Source: Mycobacterium basiliense
Lineage (GTDB): Bacteria; Actinomycetota; Actinomycetes; Mycobacteriales; Mycobacteriaceae
Assembly: GCF_900292015.1 (NCBI RefSeq)
Contig: NZ_LR130759.1
Location: forward strand, 1,302,001 to 1,366,000
Reading direction: 5' to 3'
Length of the DNA: 64,000 nucleotides
Numbering within the stretch: the first letter of the stretch is position 1; the number at the start of each line of letters is the position of its first letter. Below are positions 1 to 9,250 of this stretch, piece by piece. The notes beneath the pieces are model-generated. The model saw nothing but the letters and a program-made list of their open reading frames with translations, had not been told where the DNA came from and made no database searches. Made by a program: the position numbers and the translations under genes.

Positions 1-870
1 ACGGCCAACGGTTCCGGCGCCGGAATAAGCCAATTTATCAGCAGCAAAACCGATTTCGCTGGATCGGACTCGCCACTGAGCAAGGACGAGCACATTAAGG
101 CGGAGCAGCGGTGCGGCTCGCCGGTGTGGAACCTGCCGATGGTATTCGGCCCCATCGCCATCGCTTACCGCGTCAACGGCCTGACTTCGTTGACGCTGGA
201 CGGTCCGACCGCGGCCCGGATCTTCAACGGGGGCGTCACAAACTGGCATGATCCTGCGATCGAGGCACTGAACCCGGGCGCCAGCTTGCCCAATGAGCCG
301 ATCCGTGTCGTTTTCCGCCGCGACGAGTCCGGAACTACGGACAACTTCCAGAGGTATCTCGATACCGCGTCCAAAGGTATGTGGGGCAAGGGTGCTGGGA
401 AGAAATTCAACGGCGGAGTCGGCGAAGCCGCCGAGGGCAACGCCGGTGCCGCCGCCCTCGCCAAGCGCACCGAAGGCTCGATTACCTACGTGGAATGGTC
501 GTTTGCGCAGGCGCAACTCCTGAACATGGCACAGATCGTCACGTCGGCCGGCCCCGAACCGGTAGCGATTAGCGCGGAGTCGGTGGGCAAGACGATTTCG
601 GCCGCATGGTTCATCGGCGAGGACAACGACCTCGCCCTGGACACGATCTCGTTCTACCGGCCAAATCAGCCAGGCTCGTATCCGATCGTCCTGGTGACTT
701 ATGAGATTGTCTGCTCGAAATACCCGCAACCGCAGGTCGGCACGGCGGCGAAGGCATTCCTGCAAAGCACGATCGGCGTCGGACAGGCCGGGCTGGCGGA
801 TCATGGGTATGTTCCGGTCCCGGACGGATTCAAGTCACGGTTGTCGACCGCGGTTCATGCCCTCTCGTGA
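1..870 (+). CDS. pstS: Phosphate ABC transporter substrate-binding protein PstS (5' end outside window)
   Basis: This is the C-terminal part of a periplasmic or lipid-anchored phosphate-binding protein that delivers inorganic phosphate to a PstCAB transporter. The frame is open from the first base, so the start and any lipoprotein signal lie outside the window. The phosphate-binding loop GSGAGI appears near bases 13-30, and the second family motif ([11 protein letters not shown]) near 316-350. The fold continues to a normal end. M. tuberculosis has several PstS paralogues elsewhere in its genome. No pstC or pstA follows here, so this may be an orphan paralogue or the last gene of a pst operon starting upstream. 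Which PstS paralogue it is cannot be decided. Confidence 0.93.
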   Translation, partial: TANGSGAGISQFISSKTDFAGSDSPLSKDEHIKAEQRCGSPVWNLPMVFGPIAIAYRVNGLTSLTLDGPTAARIFNGGVTNWHDPAIEALNPGASLPNEPIRVVFRRDESGTTDNFQRYLDTASKGMWGKGAGKKFNGGVGEAAEGNAGAAALAKRTEGSITYVEWSFAQAQLLNMAQIVTSAGPEPVAISAESVGKTISAAWFIGEDNDLALDTISFYRPNQPGSYPIVLVTYEIVCSKYPQPQVGTAAKAFLQSTIGVGQAGLADHGYVPVPDGFKSRLSTAVHALS

Positions 871-967
871 TCTGGCACCATCGCGGCGCGCAATGTTTCA
901 GCTATTTTCGCGCCGTGGTCAACGCAATGTCGCGCGGAATTTCCTCGCGTGGTCTTTGTGAGATGTC

Positions 968-2107
968 ATGGACTTCATTGCATCGCCACCCGAGGTCACC
1001 TCGGCCCTGATCCACGCGGGACCCGGCGCGGACTCACTTGTCGAGGCCGCCCACGCGTGGCAGCGTCTGGGCACCGATTTGGAGGAAACCGTCCGGGCCT
1101 ACGTTCCGGCGTTGGCTACTGCCGCCGACGCGTGGAACGGTCCGTCGTCGGCAGTGATGATCCAGGCCGTCGCGCCCTACCTCGACTGGTTGCGCGGCGC
1201 CGCGCAGCAGTGCCAGCAGCTCAGTGCGGCGGCGCAGCTCGCAGTGGCGGCATTCGGCTCCACCGTCTCGACGGTCGTTTACCCCGCGGAGGTTAGCGCC
1301 AACAGGCTCCAGCTGGCACAGTTGCTGGCCACCAATGGATTCGGCAGAAACCTGGCCGCCATCGCCGAGACCGAAGCGCAGTACCAGAACATGTGGGTGA
1401 GCAATTCGGCGGCCATGTACCGCTACGAGGCGGCCTCGGCTCAAGCCCTCGAGCTGCCCGAATTCTTCTCGCCGCCCTCGATTGTCAGTCCGACGGGGTC
1501 GGCCGCGCAGGCCAGTGTGGTGTCTGCCGCTGCGGTGGCACCGGCGGCCACCGTCTCTCCGTTGGATTCGGTACTGCAGGCGCTGGGCGCCACCTTCGAC
1601 CCCAACGCCGGCTGGTTTGGCCTGACCAACACCTACCTCAACCAGTTCGTTTCGTCCGGATTCCCCATCAACCTGCTCAGCTATTTAGCGCAGAACACTT
1701 CGGCCCAGGCACTGACGTCGGTGGCCCCCGACATCGCCGAGGGTCTCTCGGAGGGGGAGTCGGCCCTGGGGGCATCGGCGGCCACCTTGTCCGGCGCGGC
1801 AAGGGCCGTCGGCGCCGCGGACGCGCCGACTGCTGCGGTGGGCGTTGGCGTTTCGATGGGCAACCTCAAGGCACCGCCAGCGGCGGTCGGCGTATTGACC
1901 GCCGCGCAGTCGCCGGTGCAACTCGCGTCGGCAGCGACGCCGCTTGCCCCCGATGAGGCCGTGCTCCCCATGCTCCCGCCGCTGATGCCGCCGCCGATCT
2001 CGGCGGGCAGTGGTTGGCGCAAGCGAAAACCGCAAAAGTACGAGGACCTTGAATACGGCCTGGAGCTCAAGGGGACGTTCATGCCTCGACCGCCGTCGGC
2101 GGGGTGA
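968..2107 (+). CDS. PPE family protein (379 aa), no PE partner
   Basis: The N-terminus matches the roughly 180-residue PPE domain: an SPPEV motif at residues 6-10, a WNGPSS motif (the WxG turn) near residue 56, and the helical region ending in a YEAASAQA segment. PPE proteins are usually ESX-secreted and surface exposed. The C-terminal half is Ala/Pro-rich. Where PPE-SVP proteins have a GxxSVPxxW motif it reads VSMGNLKAPPA, so the motif is degenerate. The end MPRPPSAG is typical of PPE-SVP C-termini. No PE gene lies directly upstream; the neighbour is pstS, 97 bases away. The ATG at 968 puts the PPE motif at the usual position, but no strong ribosome site precedes it. Confidence 0.93.
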   Translation: MDFIASPPEVTSALIHAGPGADSLVEAAHAWQRLGTDLEETVRAYVPALATAADAWNGPSSAVMIQAVAPYLDWLRGAAQQCQQLSAAAQLAVAAFGSTVSTVVYPAEVSANRLQLAQLLATNGFGRNLAAIAETEAQYQNMWVSNSAAMYRYEAASAQALELPEFFSPPSIVSPTGSAAQASVVSAAAVAPAATVSPLDSVLQALGATFDPNAGWFGLTNTYLNQFVSSGFPINLLSYLAQNTSAQALTSVAPDIAEGLSEGESALGASAATLSGAARAVGAADAPTAAVGVGVSMGNLKAPPAAVGVLTAAQSPVQLASAATPLAPDEAVLPMLPPLMPPPISAGSGWRKRKPQKYEDLEYGLELKGTFMPRPPSAG

Positions 2108-2196
2108 TCCGATGGTGTCTTCGCGTGCCACTGGCGCGTCGCCAAATATCGGAGTTGGTCGACCGCTCCCGGTGGTCAGTCGGTAGTTTGGCCGTC

Positions 2197-3117
2197 ATGC
2201 CAGGGGCGCGGTGGTTGGTGCTGTTCACAGTCATGGTGTGCCTTGTCGGGTGCGGCGAGCACCAAGTATCGGCGGCGCGTTCTCGAGATCAGCCGGGAAC
2301 GCTTCAGTTCGGTGGTCTGAAGCGGACCTACATCGTGCATGTGCCACCCGGGGTGCCGGCTGGGTTGGTGCTCAGCCTGCACGGCGGCGGCAGCAGCGGC
2401 GCCGGGCAGCAAGGCTTGACCGGATTCGACACCGCTGCCGATGCCAACAACCTGCTAGTGGTCTATCCGGACGGCTTCGATAAGAGCTGGGCCGACGGCA
2501 GGGGCGCCTCGCCCGCGGACCGCCGCCATCTCGATGACGTTGGCTTCCTGGTCACCCTGGTGGCCAAGCTGCGCAACGAATTCGATATTCCTGCCGGGCA
2601 TGTGTTCGCTACCGGGATGTCCAACGGGGGGTTTATGTCCAACCGCCTGGCATGCGACCGTGCGGATGTTTTCGCCGCCATTGCGCCGATTGCCGGCACG
2701 CTGGGGGTGGGGGTGGCCTGCAATCCGTCACAGCCGGTGTCGGTTCTGGAAGCGCATGGGACCGCCGATCGGGTGGTTCCGTTCAACGGTGGAGACGTGC
2801 GCGGTCGCGGCGGGCTCAGCCACGCCATCTCGGCGCTCAGCATGGTCGATCGCTGGCGAACCGTCGATGCCTGCCAAGGTGATCCGGTCGTCGAGCAACT
2901 TCCCGACCTACGCGACGGCACCCTGGTGCGCCGTTACGACTACTGGGCGTGTGCTGCGGGCACCGAAGTGGTCTTCTATCGGATCGAGAACGGCGGACAC
3001 ACCTGGCCCGGCGCTAAGCAATATCTACCCAAGCCGGTCATCGGCGCTACTACCCGCGCCCTTGCCGGTTCGGCGGTTATCGCGCAGTTCTTCGCAACGC
3101 ACGGCCGAAACGGGTAG
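2197..3117 (+). CDS. lpqC: LpqC-like esterase lipoprotein (PHB depolymerase/feruloyl esterase family)
   Basis: This is an alpha/beta-hydrolase of the Esterase_PHB type, probably exported and lipid-anchored. The chosen ATG gives a short hydrophobic signal peptide ending in the lipobox LVGC, with Cys19 as the lipidation site. An upstream in-frame GTG at 2104 would add 31 residues and bury the signal peptide, so it was not used. Catalytic residues are visible: Ser142 in GMSNGG, Asp191 in HGTADRVV and His268 in GGHTWPG. The length of 306 residues matches M. tuberculosis LpqC (Rv3298c) as recalled. The natural ester substrate is unknown. It converges on nei2 with six bases between the stops. Confidence 0.9.
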   Translation: MPGARWLVLFTVMVCLVGCGEHQVSAARSRDQPGTLQFGGLKRTYIVHVPPGVPAGLVLSLHGGGSSGAGQQGLTGFDTAADANNLLVVYPDGFDKSWADGRGASPADRRHLDDVGFLVTLVAKLRNEFDIPAGHVFATGMSNGGFMSNRLACDRADVFAAIAPIAGTLGVGVACNPSQPVSVLEAHGTADRVVPFNGGDVRGRGGLSHAISALSMVDRWRTVDACQGDPVVEQLPDLRDGTLVRRYDYWACAAGTEVVFYRIENGGHTWPGAKQYLPKPVIGATTRALAGSAVIAQFFATHGRNG

Positions 3118-3123
3118 GTCGTC

Positions 3124-3879
3124 TCAGCGTTGGCACTCCGGGCACCAGAACCGTACCCGCTCGCCGGCGCCGTCATATTCGATGCGCGTTCCGCACCGGC
3201 GGCAGCCCTGGCCGGCTCGGCCATACACCCACAGCTGCCGACCGGCCCGGGTGTCGCCGGTGGTGCAGCGGTTCCAGCGGGAGCGGTTGGCCCACAGCAT
3301 GTCCCGGGCGCGGGTGACCAGGCGGTGCGGGTCGCCGAGGGCGCGGACCGGAGTGCTGGGCAGATATCCGCTAACGAAACATAATTCGTTGCAGTAGACG
3401 TTGCCGACCCCAGCCAGCACCCGCTGATCGAGTAGTACCTCGGCGATCTTGCGGTTCGGATCGATGGTGAGGTTGGCGGTGGCGACCTGGGGGTCCCAAT
3501 CCTCGCCCAGCAAATCCGGGCCCAAATGCGCGACGACGGCGTCGTCGGTGTCTCGGTCAAGAATCTCCAACACGCCCAGGTCCACGCCGACAGCCCGAAT
3601 AGCACCGGCTTCCAGGATGATTCGAGCTCGGTGATCCACCCGCACGGCCCGCTGTGCGACCCGCCAGCTGCCATCCATCTTCAAATGGGAGTGAATGCTG
3701 ACCGCGCCGATTCTGATAAACAGATGCTTGCCCCGGCTGAACACCTCATCCGTTACCTGCCCGGCGAGGTCTACGGTGGCAAACCTGGGCACACGGATAT
3801 CGCAGCGAGTCAGCGTGCGGCCGGCAAGGTGTCGGTGCAGCACGGCCGCCGTGTGCCATACGGTGTCACCCTCGGGCAT
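3124..3879 (-). CDS. nei: Formamidopyrimidine/endonuclease VIII family DNA glycosylase
   Basis: This is a base-excision repair glycosylase/AP lyase that removes oxidised bases. The N-terminus is MPEGDTV: after Met removal, Pro1 is the expected Schiff-base nucleophile and Glu2 the proton donor. The conserved Lys sits in SRGKHLFIR near residue 51. The C-terminus carries a four-cysteine zinc finger (CRRC, then CPEC). At 251 residues it corresponds to M. tuberculosis nei (Rv3297). It starts three bases after the lhr stop, so the two are probably co-transcribed as a repair pair. Whether it prefers Fpg-type or Nei-type lesions cannot be told from sequence alone. Confidence 0.92.
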   Translation of the reverse strand: MPEGDTVWHTAAVLHRHLAGRTLTRCDIRVPRFATVDLAGQVTDEVFSRGKHLFIRIGAVSIHSHLKMDGSWRVAQRAVRVDHRARIILEAGAIRAVGVDLGVLEILDRDTDDAVVAHLGPDLLGEDWDPQVATANLTIDPNRKIAEVLLDQRVLAGVGNVYCNELCFVSGYLPSTPVRALGDPHRLVTRARDMLWANRSRWNRCTTGDTRAGRQLWVYGRAGQGCRRCGTRIEYDGAGERVRFWCPECQR

Positions 3880-3882
3880 GGC

Positions 3883-6800
3883 TCACCGCAATCGCAAACC
3901 GCGTGGTGTGCGTGCGAAGCCGGCGTCGGCCAGCGCGTCTGTGACCGGGCCGGGCACGCCGGACTGCAGAACCGGAACACCGTCAACGCGTTCGACCAAG
4001 ATTGACCCCACCCGTCGGTTGGCGACCAGATCGGCCAACGCGACGGCGGCCGCATGGCAGGCGGCCGGGTCGGCGGTGAAGGTCAGCAGGGTGCGTCCGC
4101 CGCGTTCTAGGAACCAGGCCAGGTCACCATCGACCAACACCACCAGTGCGCCGGCCTTGCGGCCCGGCCGGGCCCCGCCGTCGCTCCCAGCCGTGGGCCA
4201 AGGTAGCGCCGCCCCGTAGGGATTGGCCGGGTCGGCGGCGGCCAGTACGACTGCCCGGTACTGCGGCCGTTCCGGGTCGATGCCGTCGAGGTAGCGACGC
4301 AGCCGGTCGACGGTGGACGCGACGGCGAACTGGGCCCCTCCCAACGATTCGACGAAGTAGCCACGCTGGCAGCGGCCCGCGTCCTCGTAGGCGCTCAAGA
4401 CCTTGTACAGGACGGCGAAACCGCCGGGCACGCCCTCGGCCGCGACCGCTCCTTTGGTCAACACTCCGTGGCGATTCAGCAGTAGCTCGGCCTGGTAGTG
4501 GGACCGAAGTGTGGAGTCCGGCTCGGGAGGCGGAAGCGCCGACCACCGGCCCGCCACCGTCGGGTCGACGGTGCGCGACTGCGCGTGCGCGACGGTGTAT
4601 CGGCTCAGGCGTGGCGGGCGATGCGCCCGGTGAGCAGGAGCGGACCGCTTGCGGAACTTCGAGCCGCCGCCGAGCAACGCCCGCACCGGGGCGAAGGTGT
4701 CGCCGGTGACCCAGCCCGCCCAGATCAGTTCCCACAGGGCGGCTTTGAGCGTCGCGTCGTCGGACCCGTCTCCGGTAAGCTGACGAAAGAAATACGCACC
4801 GCCGCCGGCCAGGGTGTCCAGAATCGCCCGGTGGACGTCGGAGAACTCGATCTCCGCCGGCGTGACCAGCGTAAGTGGGGCGGTATCGGCGAGGTGGAGC
4901 GCGATCCAGCCGTCACTGCCCGATATCGACCCAGCCCCCGACCAGGCAACCTCGCCGCTCGCGAGCAGCTCGTCGAGCATGGCCGGCGCATAGTCACCGA
5001 TGCGCGGCGCCAGCACCAGCGGCTCTAGCGCTGAGGCGGGAATCCGCACACCGGCGAGCTGGTCGACTACCGACGCCAGCCGGTCCACGCCGTCGTGGCC
5101 CGACGTAGCGCCGCCCACCTGGTGCCACTCCGGCAAGAACCGGCCGTAGGCGGTGGTGCTGACCGGCTCGACCTGTGCCCGCAGCGCGGCCAGCGAGCGG
5201 CGCCGCAGAATGCGCAACACCTCGGCATCGCACCACTGCTCGGATCTGGTGTCACCGGAGACCCCGGTGGCGATAAAATCGCCGCGCACCAGCCGTCCGT
5301 CACTGGCCAGCCGGCCCAACACGTCGGCGGTCACCCGCAGGCCCAAGCCGAATCTGCCGGCGGCCTCCGCGGTGGTAAACGGTGTGCGAGTGCGTGCGTA
5401 TCGGCCCAACAGTTCACCCAGCGGGTCGAGCACTTCCCCGGTAAAGGCGGCGGGTAACCCGACCGGGACTGCAGCACCCACGCCGTCGCGCAGTCGGCCG
5501 ATGTCCTCGACGGCCACCCACCAGCCACGGCCGGCGAACGACACCGTCAGCGCGCGGCGGGCGGCGCGCAATCCCTCCAACCAGCCCCCGATGTCGGTGC
5601 CGACGGGCGCGCTCGCCCGCGCGGCTACTTCATCCTCGGTAAGTGGGCCCAGGAGCCGCAGCAAATCCGCCACCCCTTCGGCATCACGCGCGGCTCGGTC
5701 GGCCGTTAGGTGCTGTAACTGTCGGCCGGTGGTGGCGATCACATCGGGGTCCAGCAGTTCGCGCAATTCGACGCGGCCCAACAGTTCGGCCAGCAGGGTG
5801 CTGTCCAGGGACAGTGCTGCGGCGCGGCGCTCAGCCAGCGGGACGTCACCCTCGTACATGAAAGCGCCGACATAACCGAACAGCAGCGACGCCGCAAACG
5901 GCGACGGTTTCGCGGTTTCCGCCTCGAGCACTCGAATCCGGCGTCCGGCGATGTCGGTCATGAGCGCGATCAGAGTTGGCACGTCGTAGACATCCTGCAG
6001 GCACTCGCGGACGGTCTCCAACACAATCGGAAAGTCGGGGTATTTGCGGGCCACATCGAGTAACTGGGCGGCGCGCTGGCGCTGATGCCACAACGGTGAC
6101 CGGCGGCCTGGATGGCGACGCGGCAGCAACAGGGCGCGGGCCGCCGATTCCCGGAAGCGTGATGCGAACAGCGCCGAATCGCCGACTTCCGCGGTCACGA
6201 TCGCCTCGATTTCGTCGGAGTCGAACACAAACAGTTCCGCGCCCGGCGGGGTGTCCGAGCCGGTGTCGGACACTGTGTCGGGCAACCGCACGACGATGCC
6301 GTCGTCGGCGGCGGTCGGCTTCTCATCGATGCCGTAGCGTTCCCGCAGCCGTCGGCCCACCGCGAGCGCCAGCGGCCCGTGCACCCGCAACCCGTACGGC
6401 GAATGCAAAATCACCCGCCAATCGCCCAGCTCGTCGCGGAAACGCTCCACCAACAAGGTGGTGTCGGTGGGGACCACCCGGGTGGCGGCCCGCTGATCAT
6501 CGAGCAAGCCCCACAGGTTGTCGGTCGCGAACTCGTCGAAACCCAAATCCACACAACGGTTGTCGAACGTCTTACGGTCCAGACCGGCTAGCTCGCCGGT
6601 GATCGCCCCGAGTGCGGCGCCCAGCTCGGCTGGACGGCCGACATCGTCCCCGCGCCAGAATGGCAACCGGGCCGGCTGGCCGGGTGCGGGGACCACCAGT
6701 ACCCGGTCGTGGGTGATCTCCACGATCCGCCAGCTGGTGGCGCCCAGCGAAATGACGTCACCGGGACGCGACTCGTAGACCATTTCTTCATCGAGTTCGC

Positions 6801-8475
6801 CTACCCGCGATGGCTTTTCGGAATCGCTAGCCAGATAGACGGTGAACAGGCCGCGATCGGGGATGGCGCCGCCGGAGGTGACGGCGAGCCGCTGCGCGCC
6901 CGGCCGTGCGGTCAGCGTTCCGGCATCGCGGTCGTAGACCAACCGCGGTCGCAGCTCAGCGAATTCGGTGGATGGGTATTTGCCCGACAGCAGATCCAGG
7001 GTTGCCTCGAAGACGCTGCGTGGCAGCGCAGCAAAGGGCGCGCTGCGGCGGACGGTGTCGAACCACAAGTCGGCGTTCAGGGGCTCCAGCGCGGCGGCGG
7101 CAACCGTGTGTTGCGCCAGGATGTCGAGCGGGTTGGCGGGCACCCGCATGGTCTCGATCTGACCGGCCAGCATGCGCTGCACGCTCACCGCGCATCCGAT
7201 CAAATCCGTGCGGTGCTTGGGTAATAGCACGCCCCTAGAGATTTCGCCGACCTGATGTCCGGCCCTCCCGATGCGTTGCAGGCCGCTGGCGACCGAGGGC
7301 GGCGCCTCCACCTGGATCACCAGGTCGACGGCTCCCATGTCGATGCCGAGTTCAAGGCTGGACGTTGCCACCACCGCTTTGAGCCGGCCGCGTTTGAGGT
7401 CCTCCTCGACGAGGGCGCGCTGCTCCTTGCTCACCGAGCCGTGGTGGGCGCGGGCCAGCAGTGGGGGCGCCCCGTAGGTTTGGCCGCTTGCCATGATGTA
7501 GGCCGGGGCGCCGCCGGCAACCTGTGGGTTCGGCTCCGACGGGACCGCAGAGCCGGATCTCTCGGCATGAATTTCGTTGAGCCGAGCGGTGAGTCGTTCG
7601 GCTAACCGGCGCGAATTAGCAAACACGATCGTCGAATTGTGCGATGAGATCAGGTCGACGAGCCGTGCCTCGACATCGGGCCAGATGGTGTTGTTGGTTA
7701 GGTTCGCCATGTCGGGCACCGGCACCTGTACCGATAGCTCGAAGGCCTTGACCGACGGGGGCGCCACGATGGTGGTGGGGGAATGCCCGGACAAGAACCG
7801 GGCGAGTTCCTCGGGCGGACGTACAGTCGCCGACAGCCCGATGCGCTGCGCGCGGCGTCCCGGAGTCGAACGCGCGGCGCCCTGAGCCAAGTCGTCCAGG
7901 CGCTCCAGGGATAACGCCAGGTGGGCGCCACGCTTGGAGGCGGCGATGGCGTGAACCTCGTCGACGATGACGGTCTGCACCCCGGCCAGCGTCTCGCGCG
8001 CGACCGACGTCAGCATCAAAAACAATGATTCCGGGGTCGTGATCAACACATCGGGTGGCTTGGTGATGAGTTGCCGGCGCACGGTGGGCGGGGTGTCACC
8101 CGATCGGACCCCTACCCTGATATTCGGTACCGGCAGACCCCGACGCTGCGCGAGTCGGGTCAGCCCCGCCAGCGGGGTGCGGAGATTGCGCTCGACATCG
8201 ACCGCCAGCGCCTTGAGCGGCGACACGTACAGCACCCGGGTGCCGGCAGGCCGATCACCAGCAGCGGAGAAGCTGGCCAGGGAATCCAACGCCCACAGAA
8301 AGGCCGCCAACGTCTTGCCGGAGCCTGTTGGGGCGATGACCAGCGTATTTTCACCTGCGGAGATGGCGGTCCAGGCGCTGGCCTGGGCGGCGGTGGGTGC
8401 GGCGAAGGTGTTGGTGAACCACTCGCGGGTGATCGCGCTGAACCGGTGTAGTGCATCGGGGGGCGCAGTGCTCAC
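3883..8475 (-). CDS. lhr: Large ATP-dependent helicase Lhr
   Basis: This is a superfamily 2 helicase of 1530 residues. The Walker A motif APTGSGKT is at residues 48-55, DEVH at 172-175, a GLSAT motif III follows, and QRIGRAGHQ (motif VI) lies near residue 400. The long remainder matches the winged-helix, beta-barrel and C-terminal domains of full-length Lhr. M. smegmatis Lhr is known as a single-stranded-DNA-dependent ATPase and 3'-5' translocase that unwinds RNA:DNA hybrids and is DNA-damage inducible. The start is a GTG at 8475. It sits 52 bases after the TetR gene and three bases before nei. Confidence 0.95.
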   Translation of the reverse strand: MSTAPPDALHRFSAITREWFTNTFAAPTAAQASAWTAISAGENTLVIAPTGSGKTLAAFLWALDSLASFSAAGDRPAGTRVLYVSPLKALAVDVERNLRTPLAGLTRLAQRRGLPVPNIRVGVRSGDTPPTVRRQLITKPPDVLITTPESLFLMLTSVARETLAGVQTVIVDEVHAIAASKRGAHLALSLERLDDLAQGAARSTPGRRAQRIGLSATVRPPEELARFLSGHSPTTIVAPPSVKAFELSVQVPVPDMANLTNNTIWPDVEARLVDLISSHNSTIVFANSRRLAERLTARLNEIHAERSGSAVPSEPNPQVAGGAPAYIMASGQTYGAPPLLARAHHGSVSKEQRALVEEDLKRGRLKAVVATSSLELGIDMGAVDLVIQVEAPPSVASGLQRIGRAGHQVGEISRGVLLPKHRTDLIGCAVSVQRMLAGQIETMRVPANPLDILAQHTVAAAALEPLNADLWFDTVRRSAPFAALPRSVFEATLDLLSGKYPSTEFAELRPRLVYDRDAGTLTARPGAQRLAVTSGGAIPDRGLFTVYLASDSEKPSRVGELDEEMVYESRPGDVISLGATSWRIVEITHDRVLVVPAPGQPARLPFWRGDDVGRPAELGAALGAITGELAGLDRKTFDNRCVDLGFDEFATDNLWGLLDDQRAATRVVPTDTTLLVERFRDELGDWRVILHSPYGLRVHGPLALAVGRRLRERYGIDEKPTAADDGIVVRLPDTVSDTGSDTPPGAELFVFDSDEIEAIVTAEVGDSALFASRFRESAARALLLPRRHPGRRSPLWHQRQRAAQLLDVARKYPDFPIVLETVRECLQDVYDVPTLIALMTDIAGRRIRVLEAETAKPSPFAASLLFGYVGAFMYEGDVPLAERRAAALSLDSTLLAELLGRVELRELLDPDVIATTGRQLQHLTADRAARDAEGVADLLRLLGPLTEDEVAARASAPVGTDIGGWLEGLRAARRALTVSFAGRGWWVAVEDIGRLRDGVGAAVPVGLPAAFTGEVLDPLGELLGRYARTRTPFTTAEAAGRFGLGLRVTADVLGRLASDGRLVRGDFIATGVSGDTRSEQWCDAEVLRILRRRSLAALRAQVEPVSTTAYGRFLPEWHQVGGATSGHDGVDRLASVVDQLAGVRIPASALEPLVLAPRIGDYAPAMLDELLASGEVAWSGAGSISGSDGWIALHLADTAPLTLVTPAEIEFSDVHRAILDTLAGGGAYFFRQLTGDGSDDATLKAALWELIWAGWVTGDTFAPVRALLGGGSKFRKRSAPAHRAHRPPRLSRYTVAHAQSRTVDPTVAGRWSALPPPEPDSTLRSHYQAELLLNRHGVLTKGAVAAEGVPGGFAVLYKVLSAYEDAGRCQRGYFVESLGGAQFAVASTVDRLRRYLDGIDPERPQYRAVVLAAADPANPYGAALPWPTAGSDGGARPGRKAGALVVLVDGDLAWFLERGGRTLLTFTADPAACHAAAVALADLVANRRVGSILVERVDGVPVLQSGVPGPVTDALADAGFARTPRGLRLR

Positions 8476-8527
8476 CCCGCTATGGTGCCAACGGGCACCG
8501 ACAAAAACTATTGGAAACTAGGGCGGC

Positions 8528-9202
8528 CTATTGCGGCACGTGTCGTGCGGTCATCATCGCTTCGGCCAATTCGTCCGGGATCGCCGGCACCCGCGCAATC
8601 GCATCCAGCAGACCGTGCGCGCATGCGTCGCCGAGTCGTTCGGCATCGATGGCCGGATCCATGATCCGCTGGCGACATATTTCGAAGGTGAACGCCAACC
8701 ATCCGTGGATGATCACCCGCAAGTCGCGCTTGACGTCGGCTTCGAGGGTTCTGTTCCCCGGCAGGCTGCCGAGCACCTCCCCGATCCGGGACATGATGTG
8801 TTCCATTTGGCGGTTCTTGGCTTCGTCGTCGATGCCGAGCAGAACCGGGTCCGAGCGGCCCAGGCCCACATACGCGGCCCACGCGGCCTCCGGGTTTTGT
8901 TGATGATAGGCCATGTATGCCAGCACGCCGGTGCGTACTTCTTCGAACATCGTCATGCCGACGGGAGGCGCGATGTTGGTGGCCTCGTATAGTCGATCCG
9001 CCTCGTCCTTGACGACCGCGGCAAAGAATGCCCGCTTGTCGGGGAAGTAGTGGTACATCAGTGCGCGCGACACCCCGGCCCGCTCCGCGATCTCGTCGAT
9101 GCGGACCTCGTCATACGGTCGCTTCCCGAAAACTTCCGCCCCCAGGGCGAGCAGTTCGGCGCGTCGATCCTCAGGGGATAACCGCCTCCTGGCTGTCGCC
9201 AT
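8528..9202 (-). CDS. TetR/AcrR family transcriptional regulator
   Basis: The N-terminal helix-turn-helix reads IDEIAERAGVSRALMYHYFPDK, and the rest is an alpha-helical ligand-binding domain. The ATG at 9202 was chosen because MATARRRLSPEDRR is the usual start of this family, as in M. tuberculosis Rv3295; an in-frame start at 9226 adds eight residues. The protein is 224 residues. It lies in a same-strand series with pcd upstream (48 bases) and lhr downstream (52 bases). Its target and ligand are not known. Control of lhr-nei, or of its own promoter, would be the simplest guess. Confidence 0.9.
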   Translation of the reverse strand: MATARRRLSPEDRRAELLALGAEVFGKRPYDEVRIDEIAERAGVSRALMYHYFPDKRAFFAAVVKDEADRLYEATNIAPPVGMTMFEEVRTGVLAYMAYHQQNPEAAWAAYVGLGRSDPVLLGIDDEAKNRQMEHIMSRIGEVLGSLPGNRTLEADVKRDLRVIIHGWLAFTFEICRQRIMDPAIDAERLGDACAHGLLDAIARVPAIPDELAEAMMTARHVPQ

Positions 9203-9250
9203 GGGGACGATACTACTCACGGACACCCGGCGCTCCGCTAGAGCGCGTGG

